Source of the DNA: DATBGO01 sp963695645
GTDB taxonomy: Bacteria > Actinomycetota > Actinomycetes > Streptosporangiales > Streptosporangiaceae
Direction of reading: 5' to 3'
Assembly: GCA_963695645.1 (NCBI GenBank)
Contig: CAVOHC010000011.1
Span: forward strand, 62,001 to 126,000
Length of the DNA: 64,000 nucleotides
The notes beneath the pieces are model-generated. The model did no database searches, was not told where the DNA came from, and saw only the letters and a list, made by a program, of their open reading frames with translations. Shown piece after piece: positions 8,512 to 16,694 of the stretch; within the stretch, counting starts at the first letter, position 1; every line of letters begins with the position of its first letter. A program made the translations under genes and the position numbers.

Positions 8512-9458
8512 CGGCCGAGCGGGACCAGGGCGGCGACGGCCACGGCGACGAACAGCAAGGTGAGGTAGGCGATCGACTGATGGAACAGCCGCATCGGGGC
8601 AGGCGCGTCACCTGCCGCGACGCGCGCCCTGAGCCGGTGCGCCTCGGCGAGGAACCAGATGCCGAGCCCGGCAGCGAAGCAGCCGTACAGCCAGCCCGCG
8701 TACGGGACGAGCGCGAGCGTGGCCGCGACCATCGCGTAGGAGTAGAAAAGGATCTTACGGACGACCGTCGCCGGGGACGCCACGACCGGCAGCATCGGCA
8801 CGCTCGCCGCCGCATAGTCGTCGCGGAACTTCATCGCGAGCGCCCAGAAATGCGGCGGCGTCCAGAAGAAGATGACGGCGAACAGCACGACGGCGGGCAG
8901 GCTGACGGTGCCGGTGACAGCAGCCCAGCCGACGAGCACCGGGAAGCAGCCGGCCGCGCCGCCGATCACGATGTTCGATGCGGTCCTGCGCTTCAGCCCG
9001 AGGGTGTACACGAACACATAGAACAGGATCGCTCCGTCGGCGAGGGCCGCGGCGAGCCAGTTGACCAGCAGCCCGAACAGCAAGGTGGCGGCCGCGCCGA
9101 GCAGGATGCCGGACGCCAGCGCCTCGCCTGGCTTGATGACCGCCCTGGCTCCCTTGGCGACCAGCGGGCGGCGCGAGGTGCGCCGCATCACCGCGTCGAT
9201 GTCCCTGTCGAGGTAGCAGTTGATCGTGTTGGCGCTCGCCGCGGCGAGCGCGCCGCCGAGCAGGGTGAGCCCGACCAGCCGGGCCGACGGCAGCCCCCGC
9301 TGCGCGAGGAACATCGTCGGCACCGTAGTGACCAGCAGCAACTCGATGATCCGCGGCTTGGTCAGCAGGAACAGCGACCTGGCGACCAGCCGGGCCGGGC
9401 GCCGCGCGCTGACGGGGACGCTGACCTGCCCGGGCAGCGTGCTGGTCACTTGTGTCAC
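8505..9458 (-). CDS. ctaB: Protoheme IX farnesyltransferase (heme O synthase)
   Basis: A 317-residue UbiA-superfamily membrane enzyme that attaches a farnesyl group to heme B, giving heme O for aa3-type oxidases. The first Asp-rich prenyl-binding motif is NCYLDRDID, followed by MRRTSRRPL. The second conserved region is FFWTPPHFWALAMKFRDDY. Seven to nine hydrophobic helices are visible. The start overlaps the stop of the upstream small membrane protein by ATGA. Being encoded with subunits I, II and III fixes its role in oxidase maturation. The first 20 residues are a Thr/Val/Pro-rich tail that could be trimmed if a later start is used. Confidence 0.95.
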   Translation of the reverse strand: MTQVTSTLPGQVSVPVSARRPARLVARSLFLLTKPRIIELLLVTTVPTMFLAQRGLPSARLVGLTLLGGALAAASANTINCYLDRDIDAVMRRTSRRPLVAKGARAVIKPGEALASGILLGAAATLLFGLLVNWLAAALADGAILFYVFVYTLGLKRRTASNIVIGGAAGCFPVLVGWAAVTGTVSLPAVVLFAVIFFWTPPHFWALAMKFRDDYAAASVPMLPVVASPATVVRKILFYSYAMVAATLALVPYAGWLYGCFAAGLGIWFLAEAHRLRARVAAGDAPAPMRLFHQSIAYLTLLFVAVAVAALVPLGRW

Positions 9459-9946
9459 TCGCTGGCCTCCGTGCCGTCGGTCGTACGGTGCTGCGGGTCA
9501 CCGCTATCCGCTGGGGTGGCGTCCTGGCCCGATACGTTACTCGCTCCGGTGCCCCCGGCTTGCTCGCCGGTCCCCGCATCGGCAGCCGGCGCAGCCGTGC
9601 CGGCACCGGCGGCGGTCGCGCCTTCCCCGGGCGTCCCGCCGCCAGGCTCAGGCCGGCGTACCCCGCCGGCCTGCTCGACGGGATTCTCCGCGCCGCCGCC
9701 GCCCACCGCCGTCGGCAGCCCGGCGGCGACCGAGGCGCCGCGCGCCACTTCGGCACGGGGCGCCGTAGCGGTCGCCGAGGTCGCCACCGGCGTCAGGGCG
9801 GCCGGGACCCGCCGGTGCGGCCTGGCGAGCAGCAGGTACAGGACCACCACGATGACGACGAACAGGCCGAGCGGGAAGGCAAACGTCAGTATGGCCCCGC
9901 CCGGCGTGTTGTCGGACGTCGCCGTCGCGAGGATCAATCCAGGCAC
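9455..9946 (-). CDS. Small single-pass membrane protein in the oxidase operon
   Basis: A 163-residue protein with one strong transmembrane helix (LTFAFPLGLFVVIVVVLYLLL, about residues 20-40), then an Arg-rich cytoplasmic edge and a long Ala/Gly/Thr/Glu-rich tail that is probably disordered. It lies between ctaE and ctaB and overlaps ctaB by four bases. I do not recognise a family. Position and topology suggest an oxidase accessory or small subunit, but this is inference. The composition of the tail resembles other low-complexity tails in this window. Confidence 0.6.
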   Translation of the reverse strand: MPGLILATATSDNTPGGAILTFAFPLGLFVVIVVVLYLLLARPHRRVPAALTPVATSATATAPRAEVARGASVAAGLPTAVGGGGAENPVEQAGGVRRPEPGGGTPGEGATAAGAGTAAPAADAGTGEQAGGTGASNVSGQDATPADSGDPQHRTTDGTEASE

Positions 9947-9978
9947 CTCTGCCTCCTGCCGCGGACGAGTTTCTTAGC

Positions 9979-10656
9979 TCAGTGGACCAGATAGAACAGC
10001 ACCCAGGCGATGATCGCGACCACCGCGAGGTAATTCCACACCACCGTGAAAGCGCTCAGCGACGACTGGAACCGCTGCACCGCGAAGGCCTCGGCGTAGG
10101 TTGGCGGCTGCTCCACGAAGGATATCTCCGGGATCGGCCGGGACCTCATGATCAGGATCTCCAGCCAGACCATCGCCGCGAACACGACCACGACATAGAC
10201 CGGCCAGAAGCCGACGAAGACGCTGGCGAACCCGGCCGCTCCGGGGAAGAACGGCAGGTTCAGCAACTGCCAGATCTGCAGGCCGATGGCCGCGAGGCCG
10301 AGCACCAGGGCCACCAGCGCGCCGCCCTGCCAGGGACTCTTGTGGCCGGCCTTGATGCGCTGCAAGGCGGCTGTCTGCACTGCGGCACTGACCACGACGA
10401 ACGCCATGACCAGCGTGCCCGCCCACATCTGCGGCGCCTTGAAGGTGGGCGAGGGCGGCGGGTACCACAGGCCGTGGGCGTTGATCGACCGCAGGTAGAA
10501 GAATGCGAACGCGAAGGCCCCGAACCCGAACGACAGGCCGCCGAGGGCGAGCCTGGCCCCGGTCCACGACGCGTTCAGCGCCGCCTCGTGGTAGAAGCCG
10601 GCCTCCTCAGCCGCCCGGGTCAGGCCGGCCGGCGGCTGCGCCGATCTGTGCGCCAT
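9979..10656 (-). CDS. ctaE: Cytochrome c oxidase subunit III
   Basis: A 225-residue polytopic protein with the subunit III pattern: AALNASWTGARLALGGLSFG for the first helix, then FYLRS, GLWYPPPSP and PQMWAGTLVMAF, and a last helix at YLAVVAIIAWVLFYLVH. About five helices are visible, which fits the shorter actinobacterial form. It supports the stability of subunit I in the aa3 complex in the cytoplasmic membrane. It follows ctaD by two bases, so the two are almost certainly cotranscribed. Confidence 0.9.
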   Translation of the reverse strand: MAHRSAQPPAGLTRAAEEAGFYHEAALNASWTGARLALGGLSFGFGAFAFAFFYLRSINAHGLWYPPPSPTFKAPQMWAGTLVMAFVVVSAAVQTAALQRIKAGHKSPWQGGALVALVLGLAAIGLQIWQLLNLPFFPGAAGFASVFVGFWPVYVVVVFAAMVWLEILIMRSRPIPEISFVEQPPTYAEAFAVQRFQSSLSAFTVVWNYLAVVAIIAWVLFYLVH

Positions 10657-10658
10657 GG

Positions 10659-12647
10659 CTATGCCTCCGCCGCTGCTGTGTCGGTGCCCGCATAGGCGTT
10701 ACTCAGCACCCCGACCGGCGGGGACAGGTCGGCCATCGGCCCGGCGCCAGGCACGCCGTACTCATACGGGCCGCTGAGCACCACGGGGACCTGGGCGAAG
10801 TTGCCGGGCGGCGGCGGGGACGCGGTCTGCCACTCCAGGCTGCGGGACCCCCACGGGTTCCCTTCCTCCCGGACCCGGGCGAACACGGTCGAATAGATGA
10901 AGTTGACCACGAACACCAGGATCGACGCGCCGAGGAAGAAGGACGCGATCGACACCCAGTCGTTGGCCGTCTCCAGGTTGCGCGCGTACTCGAACACCCG
11001 GCGCGGCTGGCCGGCCATCCCGATCCCGAACAGCGGCAGGAAGGTCGCGTTGAAGAAGATGAACATCATCCAGAAGTGGATCTGGCCCAGCCTCTTGTTC
11101 AGCTTGATCCCCATCATCTTCGGCAGCCAGTAGTAGACACCGGCCATGAACGCGAAGATCAGGCCGCCCATGATCGTGTAGTGGAAGTGCGCCATCACGA
11201 AGAAGCTGCCGTGCGCGGTGGTGTTGGCCGGCACATCGGACAGGAAGACGCCGGTGATGCCGCCGATCAGGAAGTTGAAGTACATGCCGAGCGTGAACAG
11301 CATCGGCACGGTGAAGCGGATCTTCGCCTTCCAGAGCGTCCCCATCGCGACCAGGAAGATGAAGCCTGTCGGGATCGAGATCAGTTCCGTGGTGAGCATG
11401 AACACCGGCCGCATGTCCGGGTTGATGCCGCTGACGAACAGGTGGTGCTGCCAGACGAAGAAGCTGAGCAGCGAGACCCCGATCATGCCTGCGGCCGCGA
11501 CCTTGTAGCCGAACAGCGGCTTGCGGCACGACACCGAGATGATCTCGGAGACGATGCCGAACCCTGGTAGGGCCAGGATGTAGACCTCGGGATGGCCGAA
11601 GAACCAGAACAGGTTCTGGTACAGGTAGCTGCTGCCGCCGAGCTGGTCGGCGAAGAACGCGGTCTGGAATGTCCGGTCGGTGATCATCATGTACATGCCG
11701 CCGACCAGTACCGGGGCGGCGAGGACCATGATGAACGAGGTCGAGATCATGGACCAGACGAACATCGGCAGCCTGCTCCAGCGCATGCCTGGCGCCCGGT
11801 AGCAGATGATCGTCACGGCGAGATTGAACGCGGCCATGATCATCGAGATGCCCATCAGGCCGAACGCGATCGCATAGGAGTCCGCCCCGACCGTCGACTG
11901 GATGGACAGCGGTGCGTAGCCGGTCCAGCCGAACGGGAAGCCGCCGAGCAGCAGGCCGGATAGCAGCACGAGGAACGCCGCCGGGGTGAGCCAGAATGAC
12001 AGCGCCTCGATCCTGGGGAACGCGACCCGCTTGGACCCGATCATGAGCGGCACCAGGTAGTTGCCGAACGGGCCCAGGATGACCGAGGTCATCAGCATCA
12101 TCATCATGGTGCCGTGCTCGCCCACGATCTCGATGTATGCACTGGAGCTGAAGATGTGCGTGGTGGGCGAGAGCAGCTCGGTCCGGATCGCCATCGCGAA
12201 CAGGCCGGCCGTGCAGAAGTAGATGATCATGCCGACCAGGTACTGGATCCCGACCACCTTGTGGTCGAGGGAGTACCTGAAGTACCTGGCCAGGCCCGAG
12301 GCGGCCGCCGCATCCTCTTCTTCGACCGGGACGGGGCGCCCGGCCATCTGGCGCAGCAGGTCGTTGAAGATGCCGAGCCCGGCCAGCCAGCCGACCACGG
12401 CGAGCAGGTAGCCGAGCACGATCGGGACGTCACTGGAATCCGACAGCACGAGGTTCGGGTACTCGGTGGGCAGGTAGCTCGCGGCCAGGACGTTACCGAG
12501 CAGGTGGCCGAGCAGGTAGCCGATGACCGCCCCGATCAGCCCGGTGTGGATCGCCGGGCGCAGCCACCAGGGCCGCTGCCTGGGCGCCGCGGCCGGGGCG
12601 CCGCCGCCGGGTCCCTGGGCCTTCTCCGGCTGAGTCTCGATGGCCAT
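10659..12647 (-). CDS. ctaD: Heme-copper oxidase subunit I with altered proton-channel residues
   Basis: A 662-residue catalytic subunit of terminal oxidase, reducing O2 with electrons from subunit II. Metal ligands are intact: H178 (EHGTMM, heme a), H352 and Y356 (GHPEVY, CuB and cross-linked Tyr), H401/H402 (WQHHLF, CuB), H487 and H489 (AHFHY, hemes). Helix VI Glu354 is kept. At the D-channel entrance, where A1-type enzymes have APDMAFPRxN, this protein reads SKRVAFPRIE, so Asp becomes Arg207 and Asn becomes Glu214. In the K-channel region the usual PTGIKVF reads PTGFIFL, so Lys becomes Ile430. Two extra helices (about residues 33-55 and 75-97) precede the usual first helix, and a 60-residue soluble tail follows the last. 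A divergent, possibly second, oxidase of the organism. Confidence 0.93.
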   Translation of the reverse strand: MAIETQPEKAQGPGGGAPAAAPRQRPWWLRPAIHTGLIGAVIGYLLGHLLGNVLAASYLPTEYPNLVLSDSSDVPIVLGYLLAVVGWLAGLGIFNDLLRQMAGRPVPVEEEDAAAASGLARYFRYSLDHKVVGIQYLVGMIIYFCTAGLFAMAIRTELLSPTTHIFSSSAYIEIVGEHGTMMMMLMTSVILGPFGNYLVPLMIGSKRVAFPRIEALSFWLTPAAFLVLLSGLLLGGFPFGWTGYAPLSIQSTVGADSYAIAFGLMGISMIMAAFNLAVTIICYRAPGMRWSRLPMFVWSMISTSFIMVLAAPVLVGGMYMMITDRTFQTAFFADQLGGSSYLYQNLFWFFGHPEVYILALPGFGIVSEIISVSCRKPLFGYKVAAAGMIGVSLLSFFVWQHHLFVSGINPDMRPVFMLTTELISIPTGFIFLVAMGTLWKAKIRFTVPMLFTLGMYFNFLIGGITGVFLSDVPANTTAHGSFFVMAHFHYTIMGGLIFAFMAGVYYWLPKMMGIKLNKRLGQIHFWMMFIFFNATFLPLFGIGMAGQPRRVFEYARNLETANDWVSIASFFLGASILVFVVNFIYSTVFARVREEGNPWGSRSLEWQTASPPPPGNFAQVPVVLSGPYEYGVPGAGPMADLSPPVGVLSNAYAGTDTAAAEA

Positions 12648-12677
12648 CCGGTCACCTCTTCATCGCTGTGTTGGCTG

Positions 12678-13622
12678 TCACGGCTGCACCGGATCGGTCG
12701 GCGGGTAGTAGTAGCCGTTCGCCCCGGTGATCCCGGCCTTGGCCATGGCCTTGTTGATCGTCGGGATCACGGTCGGGTCGTAGCTGGTGGCGTACGGCGG
12801 GAGCATCCTGGTTATCGGGGCGAGCCGCGCTTCGGTGCGGACCGCCCAGGACCGGAACGCCGGAACGGAGAGCACGCCGCCGTAGTCGAACATCGCGCCG
12901 TGCCAGAGCCCGCACAGCTCCGCGCAGCGGACCGTGACGCTCCCGGTGCTGGTCGGCTTGGTGTAGGCGACATTGTTCACGCCCGGGTTGGCATCGGCCT
13001 TCACCCCGAGCTGGTAGGCCCAGAAGCTGTGGATCACGTCGAGCGAGGTCACGTTGAACTGCACCCACTGGCCGACCGGCAGCACCAGGGCCGTGGTCTC
13101 GAAGCCGCCGTACTGCGGGTACCGGTAGGTGAACTTCCACTGCTGCCCGATGACCTGGACCTGCAGCGGCGTGCCGCCCGGCTTCCAGAGCGGGCTCGGG
13201 CCCTCGCCCGCGCCTGCCCCCTGCGGGACGACCAGCTCCACGGTGCCAAAGGCGAACACCCCGAGCACGATGATCGAGGTGATGATGATCCAGCTCGCCT
13301 GGACTCTGGTGTTGCCGTGGATCGGCGGCCCGTCGGTATCGTCACCGTCGCGGTGCCGCCACATGACCAGCGCATAGGTGAAGTAGATCAGCACCAGCAC
13401 CATGACCGGCGCGGCCGTCACGGCCAGCACCTTGATGTCGAACTGCTGGCCGGCAGCGGCGGACGCCATGTCGCCCGGCGGCAGGTGCGGGCCCCAGACG
13501 AACCAGATGAGCAGGTCGGCGGCCAGGGACACGACCACCCAGATGACGCCGATGCGCAAGACGTGATTGGGCTCGGCGGCCACCGTCGACGGCGGCGGCG
13601 GCGGTTCGGCTGCGGCGGACAT
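12678..13622 (-). CDS. ctaC: Cytochrome c oxidase subunit II
   Basis: 314 residues from the ATG at 13622, which overlaps the upstream stop as TGATG. Three hydrophobic segments (about 22-44, 62-86, 110-131) precede the cupredoxin domain on the outside. The CuA site is complete: H198 in VIHSFW, then C233, C237, H241 and M244 in CAELCGLWHGAM. It receives electrons from cytochrome c and passes them to subunit I. No heme-c motif (CxxCH) is seen, so electrons must come from a separate carrier. Reading further upstream in this frame gives sequence antisense-like to the neighbour, which is why the later ATG is chosen. Confidence 0.93.
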   Translation of the reverse strand: MSAAAEPPPPPSTVAAEPNHVLRIGVIWVVVSLAADLLIWFVWGPHLPPGDMASAAAGQQFDIKVLAVTAAPVMVLVLIYFTYALVMWRHRDGDDTDGPPIHGNTRVQASWIIITSIIVLGVFAFGTVELVVPQGAGAGEGPSPLWKPGGTPLQVQVIGQQWKFTYRYPQYGGFETTALVLPVGQWVQFNVTSLDVIHSFWAYQLGVKADANPGVNNVAYTKPTSTGSVTVRCAELCGLWHGAMFDYGGVLSVPAFRSWAVRTEARLAPITRMLPPYATSYDPTVIPTINKAMAKAGITGANGYYYPPTDPVQP

Positions 13623-14305
13623 CAGGACACCACTTCCATGTTGCCGGTCATGAATCCGATCGTCTGCATGGGACCGCCAAATCCGTCGAGGAAGCCGCCA
13701 CCACAGGGGACCCTGCACTGCCAGAAGTACTCGCCCACCGCCCGCGGCGTCGTGAAGCTGAACCTCATCACCGTGTGCGGGCCGGAGGTGCACGGCGACG
13801 TGGAGCACAAGGTCGCGGTCAGCGGCGGGGAGGCCATCGGCACGTTCAGGTTGATGGCCGGGATCGAGAACGTGTGCCCCACATTGCATCCCGACCACGA
13901 GTTGAGGAATGAGACCGGCCGCCCGTTCACCAGCGCCACCTTCCCGATCGTGCCGGTGACCTGGCCCCAGACCGGGTTCCGCAGCGGCGTGCAGCCGTCA
14001 TAGCCGAGGATCGTCATGTTGATCCGGGTCCCGGCCGGCACCTTGAACTGCGTCGTATGGACCCACTGGCCGGTCTGCGGGCTCTTGATGAAGTACGACA
14101 CCCAGTCCGGCTTGCTGGTCACCGTGTTCTGCGGGTCCTCCTGCATCACCACGCTGACCGTCGCACCGGAGTTGGGGGTGACGCCAGCGGTGAAGTCCTC
14201 GACCGGCGGGCCGGCGAGCAGGAAGTGCACGACGACGAACGCCCCGCCCGCGACGACCGCGAGGAACGCCACGATCAGGGTAATGACCCGGGCCGGCACT
14301 GACAC
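13622..14305 (-). CDS. Membrane-anchored cupredoxin-like protein
   Basis: About 227 residues from the GTG at 14305, which has AGGTGG just upstream; a longer version from 14380 is open but has no good start. One N-terminal helix (VITLIVAFLAVVAGGAFVVV) anchors a soluble domain outside. The end of the domain reads EYFWQCRVPCGGGFLDGF and then GGPMQ. That keeps the Cys-x3-Cys of a CuA-like loop, but Phe replaces the CuA histidine and the final Met is displaced. Four other cysteines (GCTP, GCNV, LCST, PCTS) could form disulfides. It is encoded first in the oxidase operon, immediately before ctaC, so it may deliver electrons or copper to the oxidase. The exact function is unknown. Confidence 0.7.
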   Translation of the reverse strand: MSVPARVITLIVAFLAVVAGGAFVVVHFLLAGPPVEDFTAGVTPNSGATVSVVMQEDPQNTVTSKPDWVSYFIKSPQTGQWVHTTQFKVPAGTRINMTILGYDGCTPLRNPVWGQVTGTIGKVALVNGRPVSFLNSWSGCNVGHTFSIPAINLNVPMASPPLTATLCSTSPCTSGPHTVMRFSFTTPRAVGEYFWQCRVPCGGGFLDGFGGPMQTIGFMTGNMEVVS

Positions 14306-14513
14306 CAGCCACCACCTCGCTTCTTCACGGCATGGACCTCCGGCCGCCCGCCCGCGTTCGCGTCGGGGACCGGAAGCCATTCACGGTCCTGATCTTGCGA
14401 TCGGCGCGCGGAGCACGGCAAGCACGCTGGTCCTGAATGACGAAATTGTCATAATCAGGGTCATCGTGCCCCGCCGTCGGCCTCGCACGTCAGTCACTCG
14501 AGCGATCCTTTCC

Positions 14514-14528
14514 ATTACTGACAGTAAT
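14514..14528. promoter_or_regulatory. Perfect 15-bp palindrome between divergent oxidase and two-component operons
   Basis: ATTACTG-A-CAGTAAT is a perfect inverted repeat in a region that is AT-rich for this genome. It lies about 210 bp upstream of the oxidase operon start and 230 bp upstream of the response-regulator start. It also overlaps the stop codon of the Cys-rich mini-ORF. The position suggests an operator, possibly for the adjacent response regulator or a copper/redox regulator. The factor is not identified. Confidence 0.45.
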
Positions 14529-14691
14529 CACACTCGTCACCGCACTTATGTTCCTGCGCTCCATCGCAAATGGCGTCGCAGGTAACGGGAGTGTTTCGCT
14601 TCCAGTCCAGGGCCTTGACCTGGGCCGTCCGAAGGAGTAGATCCTCTGCTGTGCGCCTACCGGGTGCCGGGGCGGGGCCCAATCGCCACAC
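14515..14691 (-). CDS. Possible Cys-rich mini-protein upstream of the oxidase operon
   Basis: A 58-codon frame from a GTG at 14691 (a TTG at 14682 is an alternative). Its last 22 residues contain five cysteines: TCDAICDG, then KCGDECDYCQ, with several Asp/Glu. The first part is Pro/Arg/Leu-rich. No family is recognised. The stop overlaps an ATG (TAATG) that opens a 44-codon frame to 14381, so translational coupling is possible. Position upstream of copper-oxidase genes and spacing of the cysteines suggest a metal- or redox-sensing leader peptide, or a small metal chaperone. Evidence for expression is weak because no clear ribosome binding site precedes the start. Confidence 0.3.
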   Translation of the reverse strand: MWRLGPAPAPGRRTAEDLLLRTAQVKALDWKRNTPVTCDAICDGAQEHKCGDECDYCQ

Positions 14692-14758
14692 CCGCTGATG
14701 TGGCCTACGCGAAGCGAAGTACTCGCGATGACGACAGATCAGCCAGCCACGGCCGGCC

Positions 14759-15418
14759 GTGCCGCGGATCCTGCTGGTTGAGGACGAGCCGCGGATCCGT
14801 GATTTCATCTGCCGTGCCCTGTCCGGTGCCGGATATGACGCCGAGGCCGTCCCGGACGGGTCCGGCGGCCTGAGCCGCGCCCTGGCCGACGATTACGACC
14901 TGGTCATCCTTGACCTGATCATGCCGGATATGGACGGGCGCACGGTGCTGGCGCTGCTGCTGCGCGACCGCCCGGACCAGGCGATCATGGTGCTGTCCTG
15001 CCTCGACGAGGTGACGACCAAGGTGTTCTGCCTGGAACTGGGGGCGAAGGATTACCTGACTAAGCCGTTCTCCCTGGCCGAGCTGCTGGCCCGGGTAGGT
15101 GTCCAGCTGCGGGCCGGCGGCCGGTTGCGGACCGAGACGATCAGGACCGGCGAAATCGTGCTCGACATCGGCAGGCTCGAGGCGAACAGCGGCAACGGCC
15201 CGATCGCGCTGACCAGGCTGGAGTTCCTGCTGCTCAAGGAGCTCATGGAGCACGCGGGCCACTCAGTAGGCAAGCATCAGCTGCTGGCGTCGATCTGGGG
15301 ATACGACTTCGATCCGGGCTCCAACGTGGTCGACGTCTGCGTGCGGCGGCTGCGGTCGAAGCTGGGCTTCGACCTGATCAAGACGGTCCGTGGTGCCGGG
15401 TACCAGCTTGCCTCCTAG
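14759..15418 (+). CDS. OmpR-family response regulator
   Basis: A 219-residue DNA-binding regulator. The receiver domain (about 1-115) has the acidic pocket EDE (residues 8-10), the phospho-acceptor D52 in VILDLIMP, and the conserved Lys in DYLTKPFS. The C-terminal winged-helix domain (about 125-219) ends with VVDVCVRRLRSKLG and TVRGAGYQL, typical of the OmpR/PhoB group. The GTG start follows a short AT-poor leader. The downstream kinase overlaps its end by 29 bp. It is divergent from the oxidase operon and cotranscribed with thioredoxin-like, SCO and CtaG genes. A role in controlling oxidase biogenesis is likely but inferred from position. Confidence 0.92.
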   Translation: MPRILLVEDEPRIRDFICRALSGAGYDAEAVPDGSGGLSRALADDYDLVILDLIMPDMDGRTVLALLLRDRPDQAIMVLSCLDEVTTKVFCLELGAKDYLTKPFSLAELLARVGVQLRAGGRLRTETIRTGEIVLDIGRLEANSGNGPIALTRLEFLLLKELMEHAGHSVGKHQLLASIWGYDFDPGSNVVDVCVRRLRSKLGFDLIKTVRGAGYQLAS

Positions 15419-16694
15419 CGGCGCCACCGCCAGTTCCCGGCTCCATGACGGTGCCGTGCACCTCCTGCACGGAACCGCCGCTCACCTCCGGCATGGAACC
15501 GCGATCGGCTGGCCGATCAGGCGGAAGGCAGGCGGTCCGGGCACAGACTGGACGGCGCAGCCCCGGCCTAGTGACCGGTGGCATTTCTGGCCCGGCTGGG
15601 CCGACCTGGCCTGGGCCATATTCTCCGCGGCGAACCTGGTTGCCATCCTGATCTTCGAGCGGTGGGAGACGATCCCGTTCCACTTCATCTGGATCAGCTT
15701 CACGGTGCTGTACGGGTTCAGGGTCTGGCGGCCGAAGCCGACGCTCTGGGTGCTCTGGATAGTGATCGTCACTACCTTCCTGGCCATCGGGCTGGACGTG
15801 CGCCGCGGGACAGAGCCGGCCGACGAGCTGAACGAAGTCCCGCTGATGGCCGCGATGTTCTGGGCGATGGTCTGGCACGCGCGCCGGAGGCTGGCGGCCG
15901 AGCGGGAGCGGATCCGGGTCAGCGAGGAGAACGCCAGGCTGCTCGATATCCAGCGCAGGTTCCTGCAGGATGCCTCGCATCAGCTCAGGACGCCGATCAC
16001 GATCGCTCTCGGCCACGCCGAGCTGCTGGCCCGCGATCTCGCCGACCGGCAGGGACAACGTGACATTCACGTGGTGGTCGGCGAGCTGGAGCGGCTCAAG
16101 AGCCTGAGCGAGCGGCTGCTTCTTATCACCGCGTCCGAGAACCCGGATTTCCTCCGCCTCGAGCCGGTCGCGCTGGACGCCTTCATCATGGAGGTGCTGC
16201 GCCGCTGGCGCCCTACGGCGCGACGGCACTGGCGGCTCGGGCACCTGGACGCAGTCACCGTGAACGCTGACCGCGAGCGCCTTGGCCTGGCGATCGACGC
16301 GCTGCTGGAGAACGCGGTCCAGCACACCGGGCCCGACGACGTCATTAGGATGTCGGTGCAGGGCGCTGACCGCGCCGCGCACCTGATCATCGAGGACACG
16401 GGGGACGGCATCCCGCGGAGCGAGCTCCCGCGCATCTTCGACAGGTTCACCAGCGGTCTCGGCGCCAGGGGGCATCACGGCACGGGGCTGGGCCTGGCGC
16501 TGGTCCGCGCGATAGCCCTCGGGCACGGCGGGGAGGTGCGGGTGCGCAGCACGCCAGGCGCGGGCAGTAGGTTCGATTTCATGCTTCCGGTGCTAGCCCC
16601 GGCTGACGACGGCCTGGCGCAGCTCCCTATTCCTGTGCAGGCAGGCGATGTTCCTGTGCAGGCAGGCGATCCGCGCAGGATCCGGCGGCCCTGA
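15390..16694 (+). CDS. Membrane sensor histidine kinase
   Basis: A 434-residue kinase partner of the upstream regulator. About four hydrophobic segments lie between residues 69 and 163 with only short loops, so no large extracellular sensor exists and the signal is probably sensed in the membrane. The phosphorylated His is H197 in DASHQLRTPI. The ATPase domain shows LLENAVQHT (N box), EDTGDGIP (G1) and GTGLGLAL (G2). The first 60 residues are low complexity with a His/Leu-rich repeat, so the true start may be later. The C-terminus ends with a 20-bp direct repeat that encodes PVQAGDVPVQAGD. Confidence 0.9.
   Translation: MVPGTSLPPSGATASSRLHDGAVHLLHGTAAHLRHGTAIGWPIRRKAGGPGTDWTAQPRPSDRWHFWPGWADLAWAIFSAANLVAILIFERWETIPFHFIWISFTVLYGFRVWRPKPTLWVLWIVIVTTFLAIGLDVRRGTEPADELNEVPLMAAMFWAMVWHARRRLAAERERIRVSEENARLLDIQRRFLQDASHQLRTPITIALGHAELLARDLADRQGQRDIHVVVGELERLKSLSERLLLITASENPDFLRLEPVALDAFIMEVLRRWRPTARRHWRLGHLDAVTVNADRERLGLAIDALLENAVQHTGPDDVIRMSVQGADRAAHLIIEDTGDGIPRSELPRIFDRFTSGLGARGHHGTGLGLALVRAIALGHGGEVRVRSTPGAGSRFDFMLPVLAPADDGLAQLPIPVQAGDVPVQAGDPRRIRRP

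Noticed and set aside
6159..9977. A very long plus-strand open frame (over 1,200 codons) across the LolA, DmfA2-like and ctaB region
   Set aside because: It is antisense to well-supported genes, Arg/His/Gly-rich, and without domains; long antisense frames are expected at this GC content.
14515..14691. Reading the Cys-rich mini-ORF as a ribosomally made peptide natural product precursor
   Set aside because: No modifying enzyme or peptide exporter is nearby, and the context is oxidase biogenesis.
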